The position numbers and the translations under genes are program-made. The notes below the pieces were generated by a model, which was given only the letters and a program-made list of their open reading frames with translations, was not told the origin of the DNA and did not search any database. Of a stretch of 64,000 nt of DNA, positions 36,671-45,342 are shown piece by piece; within the stretch, counting starts at the first letter, position 1; each line of letters begins with the position of its first letter. The stretch is taken from contig NZ_MKIM01000024.1 of assembly GCF_001939045.1 (NCBI RefSeq), positions 454,933-518,932 of the forward strand, given 5' to 3'. The DNA is from Rhizobium oryziradicis. GTDB lineage: Bacteria; Pseudomonadota; Alphaproteobacteria; Rhizobiales; Rhizobiaceae.

Positions 36671-37630
36671 TTAACGGAACAGCGACAGAACGCTTTCAGA
36701 GCTGGAATTGGCAATCGAGAGAGCCTGAATGCCCAGCTGCTGCTGTGTTTGAAGAGCCTTCAGCTTGGTCGATTCCTCGTTCATGTCAGCGTCAACGAGC
36801 TTGCCCACGCCAATCTGAATCGTGTCACTCAAGTTCTTGGCAAAACTTGCCTGCGTATCGATACGGCTCTTGGTTGCACCAATCGTTGCACCCGCATCCG
36901 TCATATTCGACAGCATCTTGTCAACGGAAGCAACCATGCCGTCGATGGCAGTATCGGTCGTCGTGGAGGACAAGGTGACTTCAGTACCAGTACCCGAACC
37001 AGCGGTAGACTTGATCAGGTAGTAGGTGCCGGTTGTTGTGGTGGTGCCGCTTGCAAATGTTGCAGTCGTACCAGCTGTGAGCAAGCCGCCAGCTGCAGCC
37101 TTGTCGTTGATCAGCATCGACTTGGATGAATCGAACGAGATCGTCTTGATCGAGACATTGCCGTCGCCGCCGCGCACGAACGAGCCAACCATTTCCTGGG
37201 TCGAGCCAGCAGTGTCGCTGTTGTCATACAGCCAGTTTTCGCCGTTGAACGAAGAAGACTTGGCGATCGAACCGAGCTGGTTCTTCAGCTCTGTCAGTTC
37301 CTTGTTGATCTTGTCTTTATCAACGCCTGGTTCGCGAGCAGCAACCAGCTTGGCCTTGATGGTGGTAACGACATCAATTGCGGCTTTCATGCCTGTGTAG
37401 GCTGTGTCGGTCTTGGCAGCACCCATGCCGAGTGCGTCCTGAACAGCGGACATAGCTTTGTTATCGGAGCGCATGGTGGTCGCAATCGACCAGTAGGCTG
37501 CGTTGTCAGAAGCCTTTTCAACCTTATAACCGGATGAAATCGCGCTCTGCGTCTTTTCCATGCTGGCACTGATGGAGCGCAATGTTGAAAGTGCGCCGAT
37601 AGCCGAATTGTTTGTCATGATACTTGTCAT
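36671..37630 (-). CDS. flaA: Flagellin (first copy, adjacent to fliP)
   Basis: This 319-residue flagellin begins MTSIMTNNSAIGALSTL. Compared with the next three copies it has a distinct C-terminal segment (KSRIDTQASFAKNLSDTIQIGVGKLVDADM), while the central region is the shared one. Its position directly after fliP corresponds to flaA of Sinorhizobium, the principal flagellin there; the symbol rests on that synteny. Confidence 0.92.
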   Translation of the reverse strand: MTSIMTNNSAIGALSTLRSISASMEKTQSAISSGYKVEKASDNAAYWSIATTMRSDNKAMSAVQDALGMGAAKTDTAYTGMKAAIDVVTTIKAKLVAAREPGVDKDKINKELTELKNQLGSIAKSSSFNGENWLYDNSDTAGSTQEMVGSFVRGGDGNVSIKTISFDSSKSMLINDKAAAGGLLTAGTTATFASGTTTTTGTYYLIKSTAGSGTGTEVTLSSTTTDTAIDGMVASVDKMLSNMTDAGATIGATKSRIDTQASFAKNLSDTIQIGVGKLVDADMNEESTKLKALQTQQQLGIQALSIANSSSESVLSLFR

Positions 37631-37662
37631 GATATCTGTCCCTTAGGTTACGAGATATGAAA

Positions 37663-37689
37663 GAGGGACATGCCGGACTTGTATACCGA
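37663..37689 (-). promoter_or_regulatory. Shared flagellin leader element, copy 1
   Basis: On the minus strand TCGG-TATACAAGT-CCGG-CATGTCCCT lies 32 nt before the flaA start. Confidence 0.55.
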
Positions 37690-38145
37690 CAGAAGCGATC
37701 GACATCATGTCAGTTAATCTGAGTGTACATTAACTCGCCTCTGAGGATGACAAAACCACGCGGCGGTTTAAGACCAACTGAATAATAATAGTAAAGGAAC
37801 TCTTAAACGCCTATAATCCGCCCGTTCAAGCGATAACAGGGGTATCTACCGTTGCTTATGGTTTACAAAACATTGAAAATTCGACTGTTTTTTGATCCGA
37901 TTGATCAATATCGCGCAAGCAACCGCGGAGCGGCCAGAAAGCAGGCACCGGGTTGTGCTTTAAAAATATTTGAAAAGAAAAAACGGCTCAGCAAAGTCTG
38001 ACATCTCGGAACGCCAGACAAAAACAAGGCAGGCGGCTTTGCCCAAACATAAAAATGGAACCGCGCGCAATCAAAGCCTCGGACGGACCGAAAAGGGAGA
38101 ACCGGTTTTCGGCACCATCCTATCGCTCGTTGCGTGAACAATCGG
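37690..38145. promoter_or_regulatory. Intergenic region with the flaA promoter
   Basis: About 455 bp separate fliP from the flaA leader. The half nearest flaA is AT-rich with TTAATG and GATTAACT strings around 37710-37735, consistent with a promoter. The half nearest fliP shows no convincing terminator hairpin and no gene was recognised. Confidence 0.4.
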
Positions 38146-38883
38146 TCAGTGAAACGAGCGCACCAAGCTGCCGACGAGCAGGTTCCAGCCATCGATCAGC
38201 ACAAAAAACAGGATTTTAAAGGGCAGAGAGATCGAGGTTGGTGGCAACATCATCATGCCCATCGCCATGGTGATGGTTGATACGATCATATCAATCACCA
38301 GAAACGGCAGAATAATCAGAAAGCCAATTTCGAACCCTCGCCGGATTTCTGACAGCATGAAAGCGGGGATCAGCACCCGATAATCAACTTTTCCGTCCAC
38401 CACAGGGTTTTGTTTGCGCTCATTGGCAAGATCGACAAACAATCGCAGATCCTTGTCGCGTGTGTTGGCAATCATAAACGTGCGAAAAGGCTCTGCCATT
38501 TTCGGCACAGCCTCTGTTTCCGTCATTTGATTGTCCAGCAAGGGTTTAACGCCCTCGCGCCAGGACTGGTCCATGGTCGGCGACATGACGTAAAAGGTCA
38601 TGAAGAGCGCAAGGCTGGTCAGAATCATGTTGGAGGGCGTGCTGGACAGCCCCATGCCGGATCGCAAAATCGAAAAAGCGATGATGAACCGTGGAAAGCT
38701 CGTCACCATGATCAAAATACCGGGCGCGATCGATAAAATCGTCAACAGCCCAAAGGTGCGAATGATCCAGGAGGCCGCAGAGCCATCCACGGGACCACCG
38801 AAAAGGTTTGTCGGAAACTGCTGCGCCTGCGCCAGTTCCGGGACTGCAATCATCGCAGCAATCAGAAGAAGATATCGAATCAT
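38146..38883 (-). CDS. fliP: Flagellar type III export protein FliP
   Basis: This 245-residue export-gate protein has a cleavable signal peptide (MIRYLLLIAAMIAVPELAQA). FliP landmarks are TSFPRFIIAFSILRSGMG, PAFMLSEIRRGFEIGFLI and the C-terminal LPPTSISLPFKILFFVLIDGWNLL. It is the last gene of the flgB-to-fliP operon. Its ATG overlaps the fliL stop. Confidence 0.95.
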   Translation of the reverse strand: MIRYLLLIAAMIAVPELAQAQQFPTNLFGGPVDGSAASWIIRTFGLLTILSIAPGILIMVTSFPRFIIAFSILRSGMGLSSTPSNMILTSLALFMTFYVMSPTMDQSWREGVKPLLDNQMTETEAVPKMAEPFRTFMIANTRDKDLRLFVDLANERKQNPVVDGKVDYRVLIPAFMLSEIRRGFEIGFLIILPFLVIDMIVSTITMAMGMMMLPPTSISLPFKILFFVLIDGWNLLVGSLVRSFH

Positions 38884-39410
38884 TGTATGACAAAGGTCCT
38901 GAACATAATCCTCGATACCCGCCCTTCCGAGCGAAGGTCTGCGCGCTCCTGCAAGTCATCCTTCAAATAATTGAAGCCGCGTGGCCCTTCAATCTGTTGC
39001 AAGCTAACGGTGCGCATATAGGTCATGATGTCCTGCTGGATGTCTTCCGCAAGTTTTACATCTGTCGGACCGTTAAACACAAGCGCAACTTCCATCCTCA
39101 CCCAGCTATTCGATGGATAAGCGAGGTTGGTGGTAATGGGATCCAGCTGAACAATGCCATTTTCCGCCGCCGGAATCGTGGGAATTGCGCCGCCTTCTTT
39201 CGCACCTTCTTTTGCGCCCTCTTTCTTGGCTGCCTCTGCAGACGCCTTTTCCTGGACTTCGTTGGCTGTCTTGATCTTCGGTGCCACCATGGTGCCCACC
39301 AGCCAGCCACCACCGGCTCCAACCACTGTCAAACCCAAAAGCGCGGCAATCAGTATAACAGGAGACGCCTTTTTCTTAGGGCCTTCCAAGGCTAAAGGAT
39401 CAACCATCAC
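38880..39410 (-). CDS. fliL: Flagellar basal body-associated protein FliL
   Basis: This 176-residue protein has a short cytosolic N-terminus, one span (VILIAALLGLTVVGAGGGWLVG), a Glu/Lys/Ala-rich linker and a periplasmic domain ending in RVSRIMFRTFVIQ. FliL surrounds the stator at the motor. The start could be 39410 or the adjacent ATG at 39407. A gap of 174 bp separates it from flgH. Confidence 0.93.
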   Translation of the reverse strand: MMVDPLALEGPKKKASPVILIAALLGLTVVGAGGGWLVGTMVAPKIKTANEVQEKASAEAAKKEGAKEGAKEGGAIPTIPAAENGIVQLDPITTNLAYPSNSWVRMEVALVFNGPTDVKLAEDIQQDIMTYMRTVSLQQIEGPRGFNYLKDDLQERADLRSEGRVSRIMFRTFVIQ

Positions 39411-39584
39411 ATTATTCCTGTCTCTGATCTTGCGGCAATGGGCACGATTACGTCATACGGCAAGCCGCATCACGCGAACGCCTTTTCACGGTGACTTCAT
39501 TTTCTGCCGGAAGGGCCGTGATAATGCCGCGCCCGGAAGATTTACCAATCATTCTTCACCCAATTCGGGTTGGAAGATACCCGC

Positions 39585-40298
39585 TTAGAAGGGCGAGAAC
39601 ATATCTACCACTTGTTGACCAACCGGTGGCTGCTGAACCTCGGTCAGACGGCCACGGCCACCATAGGAAATACGGGCTTCGGCGATCTTTTCATAGGAAA
39701 TCGTATTCTTGGAATCCACGTCCTGCGGACGCACGATACCGGCAACATTCAAAATACGAATTTCCTGATTGACCCGCACTTCCTGCGAGCCACTGATCAA
39801 CAGATTGCCGTTTTCCAAAATGCTGGTCACAACGGCGGCCACCATCAAGGTCAATGTTTCCGAACGATCAACCGAGCCCTTGCCATCCGAGCTTGAATTG
39901 GAGTCTGTGCTCAAATCCGTGCTGGAGGCCGGTGCGGTGATGCCGAAAATATTCAACGCCGTTTTCAATTTCAACGAGGTCGAGTTTTTGCGGCTGCGCG
40001 AGGTATCATTCTTGAATTTCGCCCGATCGGCGATTTGAATGTTGACCGTCAGCAAGTCACCCACGTGCAACGCGCGTGAATCCTTGAACAAGGCCGCCTG
40101 ATTGTCGTTCCATAAGGAATAGCCGCTGCTGACCGCTTTGCTCTGCTTGGGATAGCTGGACATTTGCGGTGCCTGCGTATAGCGCAGACCACTTCCAACG
40201 GGGCTCATGGCTGGCGCATTGCCAATTTCCTGAAGGGTCTGGTTTCCGCATCCGCTAAGAATGGCGGCGAAAAGCACCACGGCGCTGCGCTTCATCAT
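39585..40298 (-). CDS. flgH: Flagellar L-ring lipoprotein FlgH
   Basis: This 237-residue outer-membrane lipoprotein has the lipobox LSGC at residues 14-17. Conserved FlgH elements are SLWNDNQAALFKDSRALHVGDLLTV, then GEVRVNQEIRILNVAGIVRPQDV-like text near residue 185 and ISYGGRGRLTEVQQP at the end. It forms the L ring. Its start overlaps the motE stop (ATGA). Confidence 0.95.
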   Translation of the reverse strand: MMKRSAVVLFAAILSGCGNQTLQEIGNAPAMSPVGSGLRYTQAPQMSSYPKQSKAVSSGYSLWNDNQAALFKDSRALHVGDLLTVNIQIADRAKFKNDTSRSRKNSTSLKLKTALNIFGITAPASSTDLSTDSNSSSDGKGSVDRSETLTLMVAAVVTSILENGNLLISGSQEVRVNQEIRILNVAGIVRPQDVDSKNTISYEKIAEARISYGGRGRLTEVQQPPVGQQVVDMFSPF

Positions 40299-40825
40299 GA
40301 GGGGTCCTTTGAGGTCGTAGGATCAGCGGCGCTGGCCATAATGGACGCAATCGCGGCCACTTTGTCGGGTGCCATTTCGGAAAAAATCAAACTCGATTGC
40401 TTGGGCGGCAGCTTCATAACGATGGCTGCGGCCAGCATGGGATTGATCTTTTCCAGCTGGGGTGCGGCTGCATCCGGCTTCATGTTTTTATAAATGTCGA
40501 TAATGCCGACTTCGGCACGCTTCATGAACTCATCGCGGCGCGTCAACCAGTCCTGATATTCGGCCTTGCGCGCCTCAAGGGTTTTGATGCGTTCATCGAC
40601 TTGCATTTGCAGCTTCTCAAGATCCTGCTTTTGCAAAAGATAACGCTGGTCGCGCGCCGGATCGGCAATGTTGGTGCAAAACCGTTGAATATCGTCCATT
40701 GTCGCATTTGCGGGGGGCATCACGCTCTGGGCGCTGCCGGGCAAAACCGAAAGGGCCAAGAAACCGCAGGCCAAAACAACAGCACCAACGCCGAGCCCCT
40801 GTTTCGATGTCTGGAAAGAGATCAT
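40295..40825 (-). CDS. motE: MotE, periplasmic chaperone of MotC
   Basis: This 176-residue secreted protein has a hydrophobic N-terminal signal (VGAVVLACGFLALSVLPGSAQS). A coiled coil (DLEKLQMQVDERIKTLEARKAEYQ) is followed by the MgtE N-domain-like KINPMLAAAIVMKLPPKQSSLIFSEM. In Sinorhizobium MotE stabilises MotC in the periplasm. It lies between flgI and flgH with four-base overlaps on both sides. Confidence 0.9.
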   Translation of the reverse strand: MISFQTSKQGLGVGAVVLACGFLALSVLPGSAQSVMPPANATMDDIQRFCTNIADPARDQRYLLQKQDLEKLQMQVDERIKTLEARKAEYQDWLTRRDEFMKRAEVGIIDIYKNMKPDAAAPQLEKINPMLAAAIVMKLPPKQSSLIFSEMAPDKVAAIASIMASAADPTTSKDPS

Positions 40826-41937
40826 TGAAGAACAAGCTCCGCTTGAAGGGCTCCGGCAGACTTGATGCCCTGCAGGATTGCGATGATGCCATCGGGTTTC
40901 ACGCCGATATTATTGAGGCCCGCCACCAGCGTGCGCAAATCCGGTCCATCGACAATGGCGACCTTGCCGCCGTTTTGCTGGGCCGTAATATCTGTCTGCG
41001 GCTGCAAAGCGGTTTGCCCGTTTGAAAATGGCAGGGGCTGCACAACCTGAGGCGTTTCGTTGACCTGAACGGTCAGCGTGCCGTAAGAGACGGCAACCTT
41101 CGACACCCGGACATCTGCGCCAATGACGATTGTGCCGGTGCGCTCGTTGATCACCACCTTTGCAGGCGTATCTGTTTCAACCACCAGATTTTCAATATCT
41201 GCCATAAGCTGGGCCAAATCTGCCGCTTTCGGCTTTTGAATCATCACTTCCTGGCTATCGCGCGCTTCAGCAATGGGGCCGCCGTAGGTGGCAACCGCAT
41301 AATTGTTGATGCGCCGCGCCATGCCAAGCGAGGTCGAGAAATCGGGGTTGCGCAATTGCAGCACCAGATTGACCGAATCCTTGAATTTGGACGGCAGCTC
41401 CCGCTCGATAATCGCGCCATTGGGTACGCGGCCAGAGGTGGTGACACCTTCGGTTACGGTGGCCGCCTGCCCTTGAGCCGTAAAGCCCGACACAACAACA
41501 GAGCCTTGCGTAACAGCATAAATCTGCCCATCGGCCCCTGAAAGAGACGTCATGACCAGCGTGCCGCCGCGCAGCGATGTTGCATCTCCCAGTGAACTGA
41601 CGGTGGCATCAATGCGGCTGCCGGGGCTGGCAAAGGGAGGCAAAGTCGCCGTCACCATAACCGCTGCGACGTTTTTGGCAGCCGACTGGCCGCCCTGCGT
41701 CGAGATACCAAGATTTTGCAGCATGGCGCGCATGGACTGATCCGTAAACGGCGAAGAGCGCAGACTGTCGCCCGTGCCCTGCAAGCCCACGACCAGACCA
41801 TAGCCGATCAGCTGATTGTCTCGGCCGGCCTGCAAGGACGCAATATCTTTGATCCGCGAGCCCTGAGCCACAGCAGTTCCGGCCGCCGCCAGCACCATAC
41901 CGGTCAAAATTGTAAAAAGTAAAAACCGGATGCTCAT
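40822..41937 (-). CDS. flgI: Flagellar P-ring protein FlgI
   Basis: This 371-residue periplasmic protein has a signal peptide ending AVAQG and the conserved RIKDIASLQAGRDNQLIGYGLVVGLQGTGDS. The C-terminus holds VDGPDLRTLVAGLNNIGVKPDGIIAILQGIKSAGALQAELV. It forms the P ring around the rod, assisted by FlgA, whose gene precedes it with a four-base overlap. Confidence 0.96.
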   Translation of the reverse strand: MSIRFLLFTILTGMVLAAAGTAVAQGSRIKDIASLQAGRDNQLIGYGLVVGLQGTGDSLRSSPFTDQSMRAMLQNLGISTQGGQSAAKNVAAVMVTATLPPFASPGSRIDATVSSLGDATSLRGGTLVMTSLSGADGQIYAVTQGSVVVSGFTAQGQAATVTEGVTTSGRVPNGAIIERELPSKFKDSVNLVLQLRNPDFSTSLGMARRINNYAVATYGGPIAEARDSQEVMIQKPKAADLAQLMADIENLVVETDTPAKVVINERTGTIVIGADVRVSKVAVSYGTLTVQVNETPQVVQPLPFSNGQTALQPQTDITAQQNGGKVAIVDGPDLRTLVAGLNNIGVKPDGIIAILQGIKSAGALQAELVLQ

Positions 41938-42419
41938 TTTGCCATCACCTGCACAGTGCCATCGGCCATAACCGTGCCATTCACGATCTGGCCGGAATCG
42001 AGATTGCGAACGCGAATCACGTCGCCGATATTGGCGTCATCCATGGGGCTGCCGCCCGCGGAAATTGTCAGATTGCCAATGCTGACCACCAGGCGGAGCT
42101 TCGAGCCGCGCGTTACCGCATAGGGCTTTTTCAGAGATGTCACCGGGATGGTTCTGCCCGGCAACAGCGTTCTGGTGCTCAGCATTCCCGTCACTTCGGA
42201 CAGGGTCTCAGCGTAACCGCCACCCAGGTTGGGGTTGGTCACCTTCACCAGCTGCAGCTTGCCCTCGGCAATCGCTTCGCCGGGATAAATAATGTCCGTA
42301 GGAACGACAGCATAGCGATCTGCGGCCAAGACAGGGACGGTGGTGACGATAGCCATCACCACGGCCACAAGGGCGGTCCCTGTCAAATTGAACATTCTCT
42401 TTATTCGGCGAAACATCAT
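41934..42419 (-). CDS. flgA: P-ring assembly chaperone FlgA
   Basis: This 161-residue periplasmic protein has a signal peptide (ALVAVVMAIVTTVPVLA). The conserved part covers IYPGEAIAEGKL, LPGRTIPVTSLKKPYAVTRGSKLRLVV and the C-terminal GDVIRVRNLDSGQIVNGTVMADGTVQV (SAF fold). It lies between flgG and flgI. Confidence 0.93.
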   Translation of the reverse strand: MMFRRIKRMFNLTGTALVAVVMAIVTTVPVLAADRYAVVPTDIIYPGEAIAEGKLQLVKVTNPNLGGGYAETLSEVTGMLSTRTLLPGRTIPVTSLKKPYAVTRGSKLRLVVSIGNLTISAGGSPMDDANIGDVIRVRNLDSGQIVNGTVMADGTVQVMAK

Positions 42420-42436
42420 GTCTGCCCCTTTGATGT

Positions 42437-43228
42437 TTACTTCAGGTTCTTGCTGACAATCTGAGCCATTTCATCAGCGGTGGTGATGACTTTGGAGTTC
42501 ATCTCGTAAGCGCGCTGGGCGGAAATCAGGCTGGTAATTTCTGCAACAGAATCAACGTTCGAAGCTTCGAGGTAGCCCTGCTTCAGATAGCCGTAGCCAG
42601 GGTCGCCCGGAACACCATTGATCGGATTGCCAGATGATGGCGTTTCCTGAAACAGGTTGTCGCCGATGGCCTTCAAACCGGCCGGATTGACAAATGCCGA
42701 AATTTGCAGCTGACCAAGAGAAGTGTAAGTCGCTGAAGTGCCCTGCAAAACCGAAACTTCGCCCGATTCGCTGATCTTGACCTCGGTGGCGTCGGTGGGA
42801 ATGGTGATATTTGGAACAATCCGATACCCTTCCGTCGTCACCAAATTGCCGTTGGCATCCTTGTTCAATGCGCCGGCGCGCGTATAGAGGGTATTGTTAC
42901 CGTCCGGGCTTTGCACCTGGATATATCCGCGACCAACAATCGCCACATCCAGCTCGTTTGACGTCTGTGTCAGTTCGCCCTGCTTATCAAGCGTGCGCAC
43001 CGCTGCTGTCTGCACACCAAGACCAATGTTTGCGCCTTCTGGCACGGTCGACTGGTTGGCACGATTTGCAACACCAACGGCCTTTTCGCTTTGGTACAGC
43101 AGATCCGAAAACTCAGCACGCGACTTTTTAAAGCCAGTTGTGTTGATGTTGGCGATGTTGTTGGAGATCACCTCAAGGTTGGTCTGCTGGGCATTCATGC
43201 CTGTTGCGGCGATTGCAAGAGCTCTCAT
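42437..43228 (-). CDS. flgG: Flagellar distal rod protein FlgG
   Basis: This 263-residue rod protein has the N-terminal motif [24 protein letters not shown], the FlgG-typical DLLYQ at residue 46 and the C-terminal [29 protein letters not shown]. The length matches FlgG (about 260). Confidence 0.96.
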   Translation of the reverse strand: MRALAIAATGMNAQQTNLEVISNNIANINTTGFKKSRAEFSDLLYQSEKAVGVANRANQSTVPEGANIGLGVQTAAVRTLDKQGELTQTSNELDVAIVGRGYIQVQSPDGNNTLYTRAGALNKDANGNLVTTEGYRIVPNITIPTDATEVKISESGEVSVLQGTSATYTSLGQLQISAFVNPAGLKAIGDNLFQETPSSGNPINGVPGDPGYGYLKQGYLEASNVDSVAEITSLISAQRAYEMNSKVITTADEMAQIVSKNLK

Positions 43229-43247
43229 GTGCTACGTTCCCTGAGGG

Positions 43248-43625
43248 TTAAATCTGCATTTTCGTGATTTCGAGATAGGCCGACACGATCTTGTCGCGCA
43301 GTGTGATGGCTGTCTGCAAAGACCGCTCAGCGGACATCATGGAATCCACGACCTCACGCGTGTTGACCTTGCCCAGCATGCCGCCAACAGAGTTGGTTTC
43401 AGCTGTTCGCAAATTTTTGACGGCATCCGTCATCATTCCGCCAATCACATCGCCAAAGCTGACGCCTGTGGCAGTGCCCGGCGTTGTATCGGCCTTGGTA
43501 ACGCCCTGAAGGTCCATCGCGGGCATACCACCGGTGATGGAGGATGTGCTTGAGCTTTCACCACCGATACCATCCATGCCGCTCGACTTGGTGAATGCGC
43601 TAATTTTTCCAATAGAATCAATCAT
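43248..43625 (-). CDS. fliE: Flagellar hook-basal body protein FliE
   Basis: This 125-residue protein has the C-terminal FliE pattern [54 protein letters not shown]. The N-terminal 70 residues are Gly/Ser-rich and variable. FliE joins the MS ring to the rod. The start overlaps the flgC stop. Confidence 0.92.
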   Translation of the reverse strand: MIDSIGKISAFTKSSGMDGIGGESSSTSSITGGMPAMDLQGVTKADTTPGTATGVSFGDVIGGMMTDAVKNLRTAETNSVGGMLGKVNTREVVDSMMSAERSLQTAITLRDKIVSAYLEITKMQI

Positions 43626-44059
43626 TGCGAGCTCTTCAACAGGTCAAGTGTGGAGGAAATCAAATCTCTGGTCTGGCGCACCGATTGCAGGTTCGCTTCA
43701 TAAGAGCGATTGGCTTCGCGCATATCGGCCATTTCGATCAGAACATTCACATTGGGCATTTTCACATAGCCCTTCTGGTCCGCAGCCGGATTGCTGGGGT
43801 CGTAGGATTCTGTAAAATTCGACTTGTCGAAGCCGAGCTTTTTGACCTTGACGATGTCTGCACCGGAGGCGCGATCCACTTCAGAGCCAAAGGTAATGGT
43901 TTTGCGGCGATAGGGGTCTGCGCCGGGGGTGTCGCCAGTGCTTTGAGCGTTGGCAATGTTTTCCGATACAATCCGCAGGCGCGTCGATTGCACATCAAGC
44001 CCGCCGCCGGCAATTTTCAAGGCGGCCGACAACGGATCGGTAGCAGTCACAGAATCCAT
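43622..44059 (-). CDS. flgC: Flagellar proximal rod protein FlgC
   Basis: This 145-residue rod protein has [24 protein letters not shown] at the N-terminus and [24 protein letters not shown] at the C-terminus, both typical of FlgC. It follows flgB by three bases. Confidence 0.95.
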   Translation of the reverse strand: MDSVTATDPLSAALKIAGGGLDVQSTRLRIVSENIANAQSTGDTPGADPYRRKTITFGSEVDRASGADIVKVKKLGFDKSNFTESYDPSNPAADQKGYVKMPNVNVLIEMADMREANRSYEANLQSVRQTRDLISSTLDLLKSSQ

Positions 44060-44062
44060 GGT

Positions 44063-44458
44063 TTACCTCTTTACAGTCATCAGCATCATGCGATTGAAAC
44101 TACTGACGAGGCTGGTGTTAAGTTGGTGTTGGCGCTGGATTTCGCCCATCTTGACCATTTCGTCCGACAGCGACACGGAGTTACCCGACACCTGTTTGCC
44201 AATCTCGTCGTTCAACGGTGCGTCGCGCACGTCCACGTTAAGATCGGTGCCCAGGTCACTGGAGGCAAAATGATTGGGGTTGGTGCGAGCCATCCCGATT
44301 TGTTGGCTACTATCCAGAACCGCTTTGAAGGGCGTAATGTCCTTCGCAGCAAATTTCGGCGTATTGGCATTAGCAATGTTACTGGCAACGACTTCCTGAC
44401 GCAGGGAAAGCCATTCAGCCTGCCGTGATGCCAAGTCAAAAAGTTGTATGGGTTGCAT
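44063..44458 (-). CDS. flgB: Flagellar proximal rod protein FlgB
   Basis: This 131-residue rod protein has the motif LASRQAEWLSLRQEVVASNIANANTPKFAAKD. The C-terminal helix is MGEIQRQHQLNTSLVSSFNRMMLMTV. It is the first gene of the operon flgBC-fliE-flgGAI-motE-flgH-fliLP, in which nearly every junction overlaps or is under 25 bp. The ATG follows TTGGAGAAAAAGCT. Confidence 0.94.
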   Translation of the reverse strand: MQPIQLFDLASRQAEWLSLRQEVVASNIANANTPKFAAKDITPFKAVLDSSQQIGMARTNPNHFASSDLGTDLNVDVRDAPLNDEIGKQVSGNSVSLSDEMVKMGEIQRQHQLNTSLVSSFNRMMLMTVKR

Positions 44459-44721
44459 AGCTTTTTCTCCAATTTACACTCTGGAGAATAGGCGGGTAAT
44501 CTTGCGTGGGACTTACGGAAAAACCTGCCATTTTATGAGAATGCAAATTGCCTGAAACAAGAACTCACCGGACCGCACAACAGGTGTAAAACCCTAAAAT
44601 AGTTCAATAAAATCAAAAGCATAAATGAAGCGCGCAAGATCCGTCAAAACCGATGGATCACGATATTGATCATGCCATTTTTATTTTTAAAAAAGATTGA
44701 GCGCGACCCCTCAAAATGCAA
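44459..44721. promoter_or_regulatory. Intergenic region with the flgB operon promoter
   Basis: Together with the terminator at 44722 this 308-bp gap separates the flgF-fliI unit from flgB. The DNA is AT-rich at 44580-44700 (AAATAGTTCAATAAAATCAAAAG, TTATTTTTAAAAAAGATTG). It presumably holds the flgB promoter; no repeat or gene was recognised. Confidence 0.4.
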
Positions 44722-44745
44722 AACGCCGCAGATATCTGCGGCGTT
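44722..44745 (-). terminator. Terminator of the flgF-fliI unit
   Basis: AACGCCGCAGAT/ATCTGCGGCGTT is a perfect 24-base palindrome followed on the minus strand by TTGCATTTTG. It lies 21 bp past the stop of the membrane protein gene. Confidence 0.75.
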
Positions 44746-44766
44746 GTTCATGCCAGGAGGATCGCC

Positions 44767-45342
44767 CTACTGGTTTTTATAGATTGCACCATCGCTGGTC
44801 ACAATTACCCATTGCCCGTCGCGTTTTTCCAGCACTGCCACCTTGCTGTTGTCGGGCAAGATGGAGCCGACCTTGACCATGAACATGCCGGAGGCATCTT
44901 CGATCAGCGCACGGCCATTGGCAACATGAAGCAGTCGAAATGCATCAGCACCCGGAAACGGCTGCTCAACCTTGGCAGGCATCACCTCTTTCGCTGTCTG
45001 CCCGACGTTCGACACGGTCGCCGTTTTGATCTGGTCCAGATTGTCGGGGAGCTTCTGCTCCTTCTTGTCTTTGGAGATCAAAGCCAGCGGCGAAACGCTG
45101 AAAACATTTCGGGCCTCCACCAGCGACAGGTCACGGCCATTGTTCAGCGATTCTGTTCCAAAGCCGAATTTGTCCGGATTGAGAAAGACATACCACGGAA
45201 AAATGGCCGAGCCGAATGCGAGGCAAACACCGGTCGTGGCCAGCAACCTGTCAATGAGGACAGAAGAGCGGCCCGCAGGCTTTGCAGGGGGGGCCACAGG
45301 TTCATCGGCGTCGGAATCGCTGAGATCAGGCTCATCTTGCAT
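44767..45342 (-). CDS. Conserved flagellar-cluster membrane protein, unknown function
   Basis: This is a 191-residue protein: an acidic Pro-rich N-terminus (residues 1-25), one span (LLATTGVCLAFGSAIFPWYVF), then a periplasmic part ending in GRALIEDASGMFMVKVGSILPDNSKV and WVIVTSDGAIY. The C-terminal 50 residues resemble the PilP-like/beta-barrel motif seen in secretion pilot proteins; this is a loose match. It overlaps the fliI end by eleven bases, so it is co-expressed with the export ATPase. A gene at this place exists in the Sinorhizobium cluster. Confidence 0.7.
   Translation of the reverse strand: MQDEPDLSDSDADEPVAPPAKPAGRSSVLIDRLLATTGVCLAFGSAIFPWYVFLNPDKFGFGTESLNNGRDLSLVEARNVFSVSPLALISKDKKEQKLPDNLDQIKTATVSNVGQTAKEVMPAKVEQPFPGADAFRLLHVANGRALIEDASGMFMVKVGSILPDNSKVAVLEKRDGQWVIVTSDGAIYKNQ

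Noticed and set aside
31356-37630. Regularly repeated blocks at 1.4-kb intervals considered as a CRISPR or satellite array
   Set aside because: The periodic similarity is the five flagellin genes themselves; there are no short repeats with unique spacers.
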